Part shown: in pieces, positions 1 to 12,100 of the stretch | Layout: the number at the start of each line of letters is the position of its first letter | Numbering within the stretch: position 1 is the first letter of the stretch | Assembly: GCF_040807025.1 (NCBI RefSeq) | Contig: NC_090953.1 | Coordinates: forward strand, 23,668,997-23,732,996 | Direction: 5' to 3' | Length of the DNA: 64,000 nucleotides | Source: Struthio camelus | Taxonomy: Eukaryota; Chordata; Aves; Struthioniformes; Struthionidae | Position numbers and translations under genes: made by a program | The notes under the pieces: model-generated | Database searches by the model: none | What the model was told of the DNA's origin: nothing | The model's input: only the letters and a program-made list of their open reading frames with translations

Positions 1-56
1 CGGGGCGCCCCTCGCAGCGGCCGGCGTCCCGCGGGCGCGCGCCGGGCAGCACGTAC

Positions 57-166
57 CAGCGCCAGGCGGCAGTGATAGTGGTGGAAGGGCTGCAGGTGCC
101 GCACCGGGAGCCTGTAGATCGCCAGCGCCTCTTTGGTGCCTTGGTCTGCAACGGTGAGGGTCAGCG
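57..166 (-). CDS. CCDC33: CCDC33 coding exon 5
   Basis: 110 nt, entered in phase 1 from exon 4 and left in phase 0. The acceptor is CTCCTTCCAG before position 166 and the donor is GTACGT at positions 56-51. It encodes a stretch of the second C2-like domain (TLTVADQGTKEAL, then LPVRHLQPFHHYH), aligning with the human segment that ends in FHPYHFEL. The next exon lies outside the window. Confidence 0.92.
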
Positions 167-3100
167 CTGGAAGGAGAGAGCAGCCGTCAGCGCGGCCCCA
201 AGCGGGAGCCGGTGGGAGGCCGGGGCAGTCGGGCAGGCGAGGGAGGTTCGGGGACGGTCTAGAAGAAGGGGCAGAGGCGATGTGAGCGTCGCTCGAGCCA
301 CCCGAGACAACTCTCCTCCCCTACTCCCTTGGGTTAGGGGACACCTCACATCCCTTCTGCCCTCCCCTCCGGGCTCGCAGACCCTTTCGCCTGGCGGTCC
401 CCGCTCACGGCAAGCGGAAATCCCCAATCGCCTCCATCCCCGTAGGGAAGACGGGCCGTCTGCCGCTGCCGGCAGCTGCCCGCTCCCCTGCTGCTCTGAT
501 CCCGCTCAGGCTTGCGATGCCCAGCGCTGGCCACAAAGGATGTGACCCTTCACGAGTTTAAATATACATGTATGCGCAGGCACGCACATGCATCTCGAGA
601 AGCAACCGCGTTCAGACCCCAGACGTCTCCAAGGGGCTGAAGGCGAAGCCCTTGAACAACTGGCACCAGCGTAGCTTAGGTTTCTAAGAAGCCAGGACTG
701 GCCACGGATCCATCTAATCTGCCTCCCTGTCCCTGACACAGTCCAAGGGGAAGCAAAAGAGAGCCCCGTCCAGCTGTCCGCGTGCACTTCTGCATCACTT
801 CCTTCCTGCAAGAGCACCCGCCGGGACCCGAAGCGCGACATGGGGGTGACACGCTTCCCGGCCTGATACGAGGCTGGGCTACCTGCAGACATCTGCAGTC
901 TCGGGATCCTTCCAGGCTTCCTGCAAAAACCAGCCTGGAAACAGCAGCTCGCGTCCCTCGCTCGAGCGAAGCGCCCGCGGGAGGGCAGCGCGGCGAGAGC
1001 CCGCGGCGCCCATCGACAGCTCGGAGGCGCGCCGAGGAGGATACGCTTCCAACCGCGGGTCGGTCTGCAGGCTAGAAACATGCCTCGCTCCCCCCAGCTT
1101 TGTGGCCCCTCCCAGGGCTCCTTTTGTCCCCAAGCCACTCGAAGCAGAGGACGTGACACCCGCCGGCTGGAAGCCGTCCTCACCCGTGGCCCGGTCCCCC
1201 TCGGCACGGCCACGTCCCCACAGCAACGCCGGCTCGACAGACCCGCCGCGGCGGCAAGGACGCGCGCCCGTGCGCTGACGCCAAGCCTCTTTCCTTGGCC
1301 TCCCTCACATCTCTATTTCTTCCCTTGCTTTAACGCAAACAGGCAATTTAGCTCCGGTTTTGGGGCACGGCTCAGCCCGCGCCGTCGACAATCGCAAGCC
1401 TGAGCCTTTTGTGGCGAGGGGAGCTGATGGAAGGCACGCCGCCCTCTCTTTATGCTGCCGTCAAGGCCTCCTCTTCCCTTCCCCCAGCTTAATGACTGAC
1501 TGGAGAGACAGAAGACTTAACTCCTGCTTGGCCAACTTGCCGAGGCAACGAGACGCTCAAACGCACGCGTGAAGCTGGGAGATCCAGCAGCGCCCGGGAG
1601 CACGTCCCCAAACTCATCGTGCACCTACAGGACTTCGCCAAGGCGCAGCAGCGGCCAAGCGCCGGACCGAACGCGTCCCGGTCTACCCCTGCTCCTTGCT
1701 TTTCCACGCTGCGCCCGCTGCTGGCCTTTTCGCGTGGGTGACGCATGCTTTTCAGCAAGAGTTTAATTTATATGTAGATTTTGTTTTTCTCCGGGTTGCG
1801 GAAAGAGGAAAGAGCGAGGGGAAAACGCGCTGGGGTCACATCGCAGATGAGGGTCTTCTCTGCTACCCGGAGATGATAGATCACCCTCGGCAACTCCACG
1901 AGCTTCGCGACTGCAGAGAGGCTGATGAAAACAAGTATTCCTTGCTTCTGGGGTTGGGGGACAACCAAACACCCAGGTATAGAAAAGAAAGGAAAGGGCA
2001 AGAACAAATCCAAGAGCTGCCCCAGGGCACGACAGCTCCTTTCGGTGCAGAGCTGGCTGCTAAAAATCTCTAATCACGGAGATGCTATTGTTAGCACGAC
2101 AAGCAAAAACCAGGAGGACCCTTCTGTCAGCGGGGCCCGCCGTCTCCTCACCGTGACCGCCTGCTCCGCTGCAGTCCAACCGCTGGGCGAGCACCTAGGC
2201 ACGGCGTCAGCCTCTACCGCGCAAGGCCAGGGCTCCAGCCCAGCATCTCTCCCTGCCCAGCCCACTCTGGCCTTAACCCATGGAGAGAGCCACCAGCGAT
2301 GTGACCACGGGGGCTGAAACGGCTCCGTGGGGCAGCATCAATCCCAGGATCCTGCCACAGAGCAAATATCTAAGGAAGAGCTTAGGGGAGAGCAGAGGCT
2401 GCAGCCACCCGGGAGCCCGTGAACGGGTCGAGGCCCTGGCCACGGCCGGGCAGAGACCGGCGCGCTACCCCAGCTTGCTCTCCTTGTGGAGGGAGGCCGT
2501 TATGCTGCACCGCACAGGGGCAAAAAGAGGGTTAAAACCCTGCGCAACGGGCCACATCTGCCCGTGACGGTGCTCTGGAGCAGGCAAGTCAGGAGGTGCC
2601 GATGTTCAGAGGCTGCCGGGCTGGAGGTCCCAGCGGGCCTCTCTGCTCCCCTCCGTCTCTCCTGGTACAGCGCAAGGCAGGTACAGCCAAGTACATCAAA
2701 AGCTCCTCAGTTTCATTTGGGCCAGGGCCTGATGAGATTAGGCACGACTTTCAGGTTGGCTCCCACAGTCCATTTTGCAAGCATCTGATTATAATCGAAT
2801 CCCAGCCGCTAATGCTGTGAGTGTTATTACAATCACAGACCTAGGAGCCCTGCGCAGGAGCAATAGCAGCAAGACACGGGGCCCAACCACTGCTGCAGCG
2901 GCGAAAGCAACAGGTCGGCTTTGACCGAGGAAGAATATGCAGAGGGGGAGAGCCAGACACAAGGTGCCTGGCTTGGGATGGCAGCAGGGAAAGAGCTGGG
3001 GTGGGGGCACAGAGCTGCAGGAGGGGCAAAGCCACTGTCTAGCAGGCCTTCAAGACCAGAGCTCATCACACATCACCGGATCCCTCTGGATCCGGCATCT

Positions 3101-6100
3101 CCTCTCATGCCATTTCCCACAGGATGCTTCAGAGGACGTACAGAGCTCAGCATCACCCCAACTCCATAATCCTGCAACTCTACATCTGGGGTGCGCTTTC
3201 CTCCTGCCCCTTCTCCGACATGGCAGCTGTCCTAGCCACAGCTGCACGGGGCTTGGAGCACACCTTGTCCCTGCTGGAGTCGCCCAACACTTGGGTGCTG
3301 CCCGGGGTTGTCTGGAGCATGGGGTCCCCAAAACTCACGTCACACCAAAGCAAACCTCCGAGGAGACGAGCCCAGCTCCTCCCAGTCCACCGTCTTCGTC
3401 TCCCCACAGTCCTCCGCAGGTCTCACCTTCCCAGCCGACGTCTTTGGCATTGATTTCCACCGTCACCTCTTCCTCCCAGGTGGGCGAGTGGGTGGGCTCT
3501 GAGGACGCACGGGTCACCCGCACCTCCTGCTGCTGCTCATCTCCGCTGGGCTTACTAGGAGGAAAAAGGTGGCAAGCGAGGTGATTTGATGAGTAGAAGA
3601 ATGCTGTGTTGCATGGACCCATGTCTCGCAGCTGCACGTGGGTGTCCTCGTGGGGACACGGACCACCCGCTGTCTGCCTGAGCGAAACCCATGGGGAGCT
3701 ACTACCGCTGGGACTCCAACCCGTCTATCAAACCGGACGGACGCTGGCCTAGGACCTACGCTCTCCCGCCGTCGCCGTGAGCCGTCGCGCGCTCTGGCAA
3801 ACCGCGGCAGACGCCAACAGCCGACCCGGCTGGGCCGAAGGAAACGCCGAACCCGGAGCAACCGGGACGCGCGGCCCTAACCCCCGGGGCACTGGGAGAG
3901 GCAGACCCTGGCGCCCCTCTGCCCTGGCACCAAGCTGCCTTCGCGGGAGGCGAGCACCTCCGTTGGCCCCCGTGCCCCGCAGCAGCCCGCCGGGGCCCCG
4001 CACGCGGCAGGGGGTTTCCCAACTCCGCGTCCTCAGCCCCCTACCTGCTTCCCTCCATAAGGAACAGCTGGAAACCGCTCAAGGGAGAAGCCAGAAGCAG
4101 AAATTCAAGCCAAGCATAGAGATGGCAGCTTCTGGCTGTCATCCCACAACTGCTTACTCCGGGCTTGCCTGCGACGGGACGGTTCCCCAGCACAAAGCTG
4201 GCCTGGTGTTGGACCAGAGCTGGGCACGCAGTTGCTCGCTATCAGATTTAGCTGCGGCAAAAGACATGAAATAAAAAACGACTCTGCCTTTACTACAGGC
4301 AGCTATACCACAAAAAGCCTAATCGTTCTCCTTTCTAGACCATCTCCAGATTTCTGGTGATTTTGTGTTTGCAAAAACAAGCACGGAAATAAGCAGAGCA
4401 TATTCTACCCATGGCCTGCTGGAATTTCTCAGGAAGCTTGTGGGGCAGCGGCAGGGGATGTAAATTGATTTTCTATTAATTGCAAATTTCCTCCGAGAAG
4501 CATGCGCTTTCCTGAACGGGTTAGAAATACTGCGAGAAGACAGATTTTCCTTTCCTTCTGCGGGTCTGGGACAAACGGCAGCAAACATCGGCAGCCCCAG
4601 GCTCCAAGCCCTCAGACCTGGGTTCAGGGATGCAGCCCAGGTTACAGAGGTTCCCTGCAGGGGTGGGAAGCTGATCCCATACCAGCCCCGGGCCCAGGTC
4701 CTGCCTCGTGTCTCTTCTCATCCCCTCTCTGGACCAGCATCCCACTCATCCTTCCCCCTCTGTCTAATCCTGCCTTGCTTCCTGCGCGGCCCCTTTCATC
4801 CTAAAGGCTAGTTCATACTCCGGAGGCTAATTAGCCAGCAGTATTGATGAAGGGACAAGGAGGAGGCTGCTGGGAAAGCAGAGAGAAGATTGAATGTTAA
4901 CGACTGCCATCGTTAAACTCAGGCACATAACAAGCCTGAGCAATAATTACTGCAGAGTTAGTGGTCGCCGCCCCGTGTAATTATTCATTTGTGCTGTTTA
5001 TGTCTGATGTGCCACCGGCTGGACTTTGGCAGGCACCGCACAGGGTCATCACCATCAGGGTTGGTTTAGGTCATTCCTCTCACTCATTTAAAACACAATG
5101 AGTGTTGTGTTTTAAACACACGTACTCATGAGAAAGATGAAAAAGAGCAGCTGGTGCTGCACCAACCCATCTCCAGGTTCAAGCAGCAGCAACACAGCTT
5201 GCACGTGGTGGCCTCAGCCCCATCTTCTAGGCAGCATCAGCCAGCAGAGAAACTGAGGTAAGGAGATGGGCTAAAACCTCTCCAAAAAAGCTCAGAAAGC
5301 TCTGAGAGTCTTCTACTAGGCACCTCTCCAAAGAGGGAGGTCAGTCCGGACCATTTGACTCAAAACTGATGTAAGTAGTGGGATCACTTCATTCAAGGAG
5401 TCTGAATGGACCCACGCAAGAAATAGGCCCACATGAGCGTAGATAGCTCAGCTCTGCCCACAGCTGACACCCTCCTCCTGAGCTCTCCGGTCTGTCCCAG
5501 ACCAGCAGCTCCAAGCCCTGCATGCTCAAAGCACGCTCCTCAGGACACAGGCAGGCACGGGTTCAGAGGCTAGACAATCCTTCTGGGGGCTCTGCTGCTT
5601 AGTGAGATGCTTGATGCATCTTGGGAGCCCCCGAGACCACGATTTAGTCCCACTGCCTGGTGACGTATGGCGCCCTCAAGCCCCCTCCATCCCCGATCAC
5701 AAGGCAATGGGAGAACGTCATGTGGCATCAGGCAAACATGGCACGTACATCAGCTCTGCAAAACAGTGGCTCTGGACATAAAGATGATAAAGTGTCCAGT
5801 GCTGGCTCCTCTAGGAAAGCATCTGCTGGAGCACAGCCAGCATGGCTCTTAGAGAAAAGTTACTGGAGCATCACAAGAGCAGAGCATAGATGCTTTCTGA
5901 CTTCTGAGGAGTCATGATGAGAACAGTGCCAGTCACCAGAGAAACACCCAGGTAGGAACCCTGCTCTCATTTGGAAATGGAAACCAATTCAAATAACCCC
6001 CTGTTTGCAACCTGGACAAAAAGTAGTTTTGGAAGTGTGGAAATACCCCGTGATCTATAGAAGCAAATCCATCCAGAAGAGCCATCACAAACTCTGCATC

Positions 6101-9100
6101 CCTTCTCCTCTTTCACATTTTGCACCAGTTTTGCTTCAAGATCCCAAGAAATAATAAGAACGGGCACATGCTCACAGCACCGCACACCAGAGCGGCCGCA
6201 GCACACAGCAGGCTGAGCTCTCTCCAACCTGGAAGCCAGAGCCTCCTCCTCTGGTGGAGAGGAGGAAATAAAAGCCTTCCTAGCTCTAGCTAGAGCTCCA
6301 GGTAGTGCACAGCAGTGCTGGGACTGAGCCAACTCTTCCTAGCAGTATGAGCCAGATGGGGGGATGGTTACTCCTACAAGACAGACCAGGGTCTGTCCTT
6401 GAGACATCCCCAAACAGCTCTCAGCCACGGCTCTGCACCGACCCCCTTCCACCTCTCCCTTGCAATCCTTTCCCATTTCCACACACCTTCCTCAAAGCTA
6501 TCGGCTGATGAAAATTTAATGACCGCGCTCCTTCCAAGCAGTTCGATCACTCTCCTCCACCCCCCCCTCACCGCTGCAGAGATCAGTTTAATGGAGTCCA
6601 TGGCTTCTTCCCACCATGCCAAGGGCAAGGCTGCCGTAGCCCTGCTCCTCCTTTTGGGCATAATTGGCCACAGCCAGTTCTGCCTGCAGGATAAGGCATG
6701 CGGCCTCACTGTGTGCCCCCTCTAATCCCAGTCTTTCCTCTCGCTCCTCTCCTTCATCGCCACTGCAGAGCGTGTTTGGCCAGCACATCAATAATGGATG
6801 AAGGAGCACGTCTCTCCTGCTTGCTGGGCTCATCCAGGCCGCAGCTGCCCTCTTGTCACAGGGGACGTCGTGCCCTGATGTGCTCCTCTACCTTCTCCCG
6901 AGTGCCCTCAAGTACACTCTTCCCCAGTGAACCAGATGCTCTCCGCAAAGCCCACCTGCGGCAGTGGTCCACAGGAGATAAAGCCACGTTGGCTGGGTCT
7001 GGCAGGTAGGAATTAGCAATGTGCTTGCACCATTCTGGGGGAAAAATCAGCTCTCCAGTAATGAGCTCTGTGGGGGATTGCTCCATGAGCAACGTGCTCA
7101 GAGTCCGAATGCAGCCAGACCTGGGCTGGGGGGTGGGAGGAGGACGGGGAGAACAGGCTGCTCAGGGCCCCCTTCATTATAGACTTGCCTAAGGATGAGA
7201 GAGCGTTCAAAAGCAGCTGTGAAGTGGGGGAAAAAAACAACAGTACAACACATGGGGATGTGCTTCAAAATCAAATCAGTGGGCTGGGAGTGGGCAGGAA
7301 AGGGGAAGAACAGAGATATTTTGATGTCCCCTCCTTACTCCGTGGGTTGGAGCAGCCAGCTCCTGCAGCATCAAAATCGTTATGGCAGGGCAAGGAGACT
7401 CCTTCTCCATCTCCAGCTCTTCTAGGGAGCAGTGCATCTGCAAAGAGCCACCTGCAAGCAAAGAGTCACTATGCAGAGTCATGACGGTAGGAAGCCGTGC
7501 CTTCGGCAGGGAACGCTTGGGACACACCAAAGAGGTGGTCCTCAGATTAAATATCAGCCAGAGGCATGGGCAACACAGAGAGCCTAAGTGGGAAAGGGCA
7601 GAAATCCTCAGATCTCATTGTACATGAATAACAGCATGGGGGTCTTGCCAGCTGCAGGTAAGAGCAGCATTGGCTCTACCACCAGCATGGAGAAACAGCT
7701 GGAAATAAAAATTTAAGTGCTACAAGGGGGTATTAGCCAGGACACGAGCAGAGCACCGTTCACATCCTCACCGCAGCTCTTCCCATCTTCTCCCGGGGAA
7801 GTCGCTTCGCTCTGCCATGCGGCAGGATTAACCGGCCACCCTACGTTGCAGGTTGGCGATGAAAGCTAGAGACAGACGCCCTCGGGTAGTTATTATACGC
7901 AGTATCTAAGCTACAGTGCTCAGGCTCGCACGTGATAGCATCGCTCCGCAACCCTGCTGAGCAAGGCACCCGGGGTAGGCAACAAAGGGCTTGAAAGCAT
8001 CCTCCGCTTGCAAGTGCTCCACAAGGTGCACGAGGCCCAGCTCTCGTCAATATTTATTCAGCGCTCCAAGGTATTATCTCTAAGCGGGGAGAAGGTTTTG
8101 CTGAGGGATAACATTCCAGCAGAGGCAACGTGGCGGTTCAGGCACATTGTTTGCAGAGCAGAAAAATGAGACGCGACGCGCCATGCTTTCCAGAACCTGC
8201 CTCAGCGAGGTGGTCTGCGAGGCACGGGCAATGCTGACCTCCCTTATACAACCTTACACATCTGGTGCTGAGCCCTGCAGGCCCCCGTGTAATTTAAGCA
8301 ACTAGATACACTTCTGGCCCTTCTGATGGCACAGGCATAAGGGTGATTTCTGATACAATGCAAAGTGGAAAAAGCATCTCCCACCACCTCCCCCCGCCCT
8401 GCAGCTCTCCTGGGACTCAAAGCTTGTGGGAATGCCATAATCCCTTGGCTCCCTACCCCAGGGCAGAGCATCCCAGCACCCTGACTCCATCACGCCACAA
8501 ACCACACTGCTGCCTTGGCCAACTCACGGGGCCAGGAGATAGCAGAGCCCCTCGAGCGCCGTCCTCCAAGCTGGAAGCACAATGGCGCATTCAGCGGAGA
8601 CCTTGAGTTCTTTTTCTCTCTGTGCTGAAGTGCAGAAACCAAGACATGAGAGGTACTTTCACCCTGCGCTCACCTCCCTCCTTAATGGAGGGGCGCCTTC
8701 CAAGTCGGGCTGCATTGTGCCATTAATTGCAAACACACCTGGCTCCGGCATGCCAAGGTCATTCCTGCATTACCCCAGGAGCAATTTATCTGCGTACACG
8801 TGCGTGCTAGGGAGTGGAAAGAAGAGCCGCACGCTCGGCCCTTCCCTGCTGTGAAAACGGAGCAGAGCCCAGCAGAGTATGAAGCCGACGCACTTCGGCA
8901 AAGCCATGGGTGCTCCTGCAAGCAGGAATTGGGGGAGGTTTCCACAGTATTCAGCAAAAGAGAAGCGGACCCATGGGACAGCCTTCCCCTCGCAGCTGAG
9001 TCGCTGCCAGGGCCCCTGGACTAGGCTATGTAAGAGGCTGTGAGGGTGAGTTTATTTTGGGGGACGGGGAGGGAGAAACATGCTGGTGCTTGGTCACAGC

Positions 9101-12100
9101 CGGCTGAAATAACGGCACTTTAAAGGCGCTCTGAGAGCGAGTTGCTTGGTAGCTCAGCACAGCAGGTCTAGCTGCGTTTCTAGCTCTGCTTGCAGCAAAG
9201 ATGCCTCCACCCTGCTGCACGGCAGACCCTGTGGAGGTTTCCCATAGGGGACAATGGAGTGGTTTTACACTCCTCCCACAATGGATTTTGTGACATTTCC
9301 AATGTCCTTGGGCACAAATGCCCATGCACGACTGTCCCACCAAAAAGAGAGGCCCCTGCCAACTATGTGGTGGAGACCGAGGTCAGCAGCAACTTTGGGC
9401 AGGCAGCCAAAGGCCTGGCGAGAGGCCATGATGCACCTTTCTGCAAGGAGCATGGGACAACAGACAGCTAGCACAGAGGATCAGCATTTGACCCATCTGC
9501 AGATCAGCAACAGCTACTCTTGAAGGCTAGCACTACCCATCCAGCTTGCGTTCGGGCTGGCTCAGCTCTCTTGGCCCGTGGCTGGGATGGTCCCGGGCTG
9601 CTTCACTGGGAAAGGTTAACCCCAGGGCCCCACCAGCACATCCACCACTCTCTTCTCCTTCAGAGCCATCATGTTCGCTGCTCAGAGGCCCACCTTTGAA
9701 CTGCAACATGCTACTCTCCTTAAAAAGCCAGCGCCCCGCAAAATAATAAGCGATTCCCTTCTGCCTTGACGCCCTCACTATGGTTACTAAAAGGCCCATC
9801 ATGTGTCCTGCATCCTTAATGCCAGTGGGGCTGGAGGGCCCCGTCCCCTCCTCTCCATCGCTCCCGCCCGCGATCTCCCGTTCCCGTGGCAACCCGCTGA
9901 TGGAGAGGCATCAGGATGCAGAGAAAGACGCAACAATCACACGCCACCCTCGTGCTATCGTTTAGGATATTGATGTTTAAATCTCCTGAGATTAGCCGGG
10001 TATAATTGCTTTATGGAAATGGAGACAACTCCTGTGGTGGAGCTATGTGGGCTGTCGGGGGCGAGAGCAGGCCCTCGGTTCGTGCTTCGGCGGGCAGAAA
10101 AGCGGCGAAGGGGCATCGGAAGGGCATGAGCTCAGCTACCGCCTCCGCGGGCAACGGGTGCCGTTGGCAGGGCCATGCTGGAGATGGGCAGCGGAGCAGA
10201 GTTTTCCATCCAAGTGGATGGACATGCGGTGCATAGATACTCCCAGCCAGGCACGTGTCCCACCAGCCCACTGCAGCTCTCCTGGTCATTCCCACATCTC
10301 CGGAGCAGCGCGCGTCCCCGTTGGGGATCCCTCAGGTCCAGGCTGGAGCAGAGGAGGACCTCAGCAAGGGGAGGCTAGACCCGCTCTCCAAGGCGCAAAG
10401 GGACAAGCCTTTGCTCGATGGGCTGAGACCACCAGTGGTTTGGCAGCTGCGAGCCCACCGCACGCCTCGTCCCCGTAAGCGACGGCATCCCCTCTCCCAC
10501 GAGAGCCAAGGCAGACGCGTGGGCCCGCCAAACCCTCCATCCCACGCGCCAGCCAGCTCCTGGCGGCCTGCAGATGCCAGTCAGCAACAGCTGAGGAAAG
10601 CCCGTCGCTCGGCAAGCAGCATCTGCCGCTTTCCCCGATCCAGACAGCCACGTTGAACTGCGAGCAACCGCACTAAAAACCGGCATCCAGCCGCCTGCCC
10701 CACAGGTTGGGGTTTCTAGCATGGAAGATGCCCAGCAAGCAACAGTTTGCTTTGCACGCTCGCAGAGTGCTGCAGATGGGTTTTGAGGAGGCATCAGGCC
10801 AGCTGACATCACCTTGGTCCTTCCCCAGGCGATGGGCCGGGGCTCTGGCCCGCTTGCCTCTCGCCAGCCACCCGTGCGCCTGCCTGGCTCCTGGCTGCGC
10901 AGCTCCGAGCAGCCCGAGGGAGGGGGACGCATTCGGCAACGCGGTGGCAAAACCAGCTGCGCAGAGCCAGGCGTCGAGAGCTACGCGCCCCCTCCTCGCC
11001 AGGCGGTGCCGAATTTGCTCTGCCCCCTGGCAGGGCTGTGGGATCCCACCTAGGCACCAGCGCTAGCAAAGAGCGTCCTCCCTCTTAGCACAGACCAAAG
11101 CACGGCCGGCTAATTGAGTCCCCTGGCACATGCATAATGCACGAGGAGCCAACTTCTCCTTACCCCAGCATCCTGTTTTATTTATTAAAACGCTCTTTTA
11201 TTTATTATGAGATCATCTCCAGACCCAGGCAGCGTTACCCTGTGGATCCTTTGACATCACTTTATACTTTCAATATTACCAATTCTTTCTTCCCAGCGCT
11301 CCGGTAATGCAAAGCGTCCCGTCCTCTGGGCTCCCCGGTGCTGTTTTAGACCTCGCATCCCATTGGCGAGGGGTCTCGGCTCCTCTGCCCGCACCGAGGT
11401 CCTATCCCAGCCCGAGACGCTCCCATCTCCCGTCCCTCCGCGAGCGGGTACTCACACGATGACGTAGGGCCGCGGCGCCCGGCCCTCCCGAGTGGCCGGC
11501 AGGTTGCTGGCGCCGTGCAGGGTGACGGTGACGGCCTCCATCCCCTCGCGGGCCACGTGCCGCTGGCCAGCCTCCGGCACGCGGGCCACCTCCTGCTCCC
11601 CGGCGGGGGACTCCGGGACCTGCTGGGAGCGAGCGGAAGAGACGTCGGGGCCGGCGGCACGGCCGGCTGCTCCGGGCTTCTCCGGCCAGGCCCCACGGAG
11701 AGCGGATTTGCTGGCGATTCGGGCCCTTCCCGCTCCTGCCGGTCCACCCGGACCCCTCTGCCCCCCCTTCTAGCTGCACCGGGCATTTTTGCAATTTAAG
11801 GACTCTGCAGGAATTGGGATCGCAGCCTAACGCCGGGCAAACGGAGGAGATGCACGGCTCCCCCCAGCTCCCGCTCATTAATTCGCACCAGCTGATGTGA
11901 TAAGACACAGCAGAGCTGCAAGCTGCTGTTTTTCATCCATGGAAGCGGGGGGGGACAGGACCGTGCCCGAGTTAGTCACAGCCCGCGCGAGCCAGCACGT
12001 TTCTCCTCCCAGCTGCTCCGGTTTAGCCCCGCACCCACGCCTGCACCGTGCCCCCTGCCAGGGCGGCGCGCACCGACGGCATCAAACGCAACAGGCTCAG

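Larger units (their letters stand above)
3555..11455 (-). other. CCDC33: CCDC33 intron 3
   Basis: About 7.9 kb. It holds a homeodomain-site cluster (4825-4990), a perfect 12-bp inverted repeat (5087-5116), an RFX X-box consensus (9880-9893) and an AT-rich block (11150-11290), each listed separately. Between these I see ordinary unique sequence. No exon was found: the open frames across 6374-6725 and 10375-10950 lack codon-level sense and have no flanking splice signals. Confidence 0.8.
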
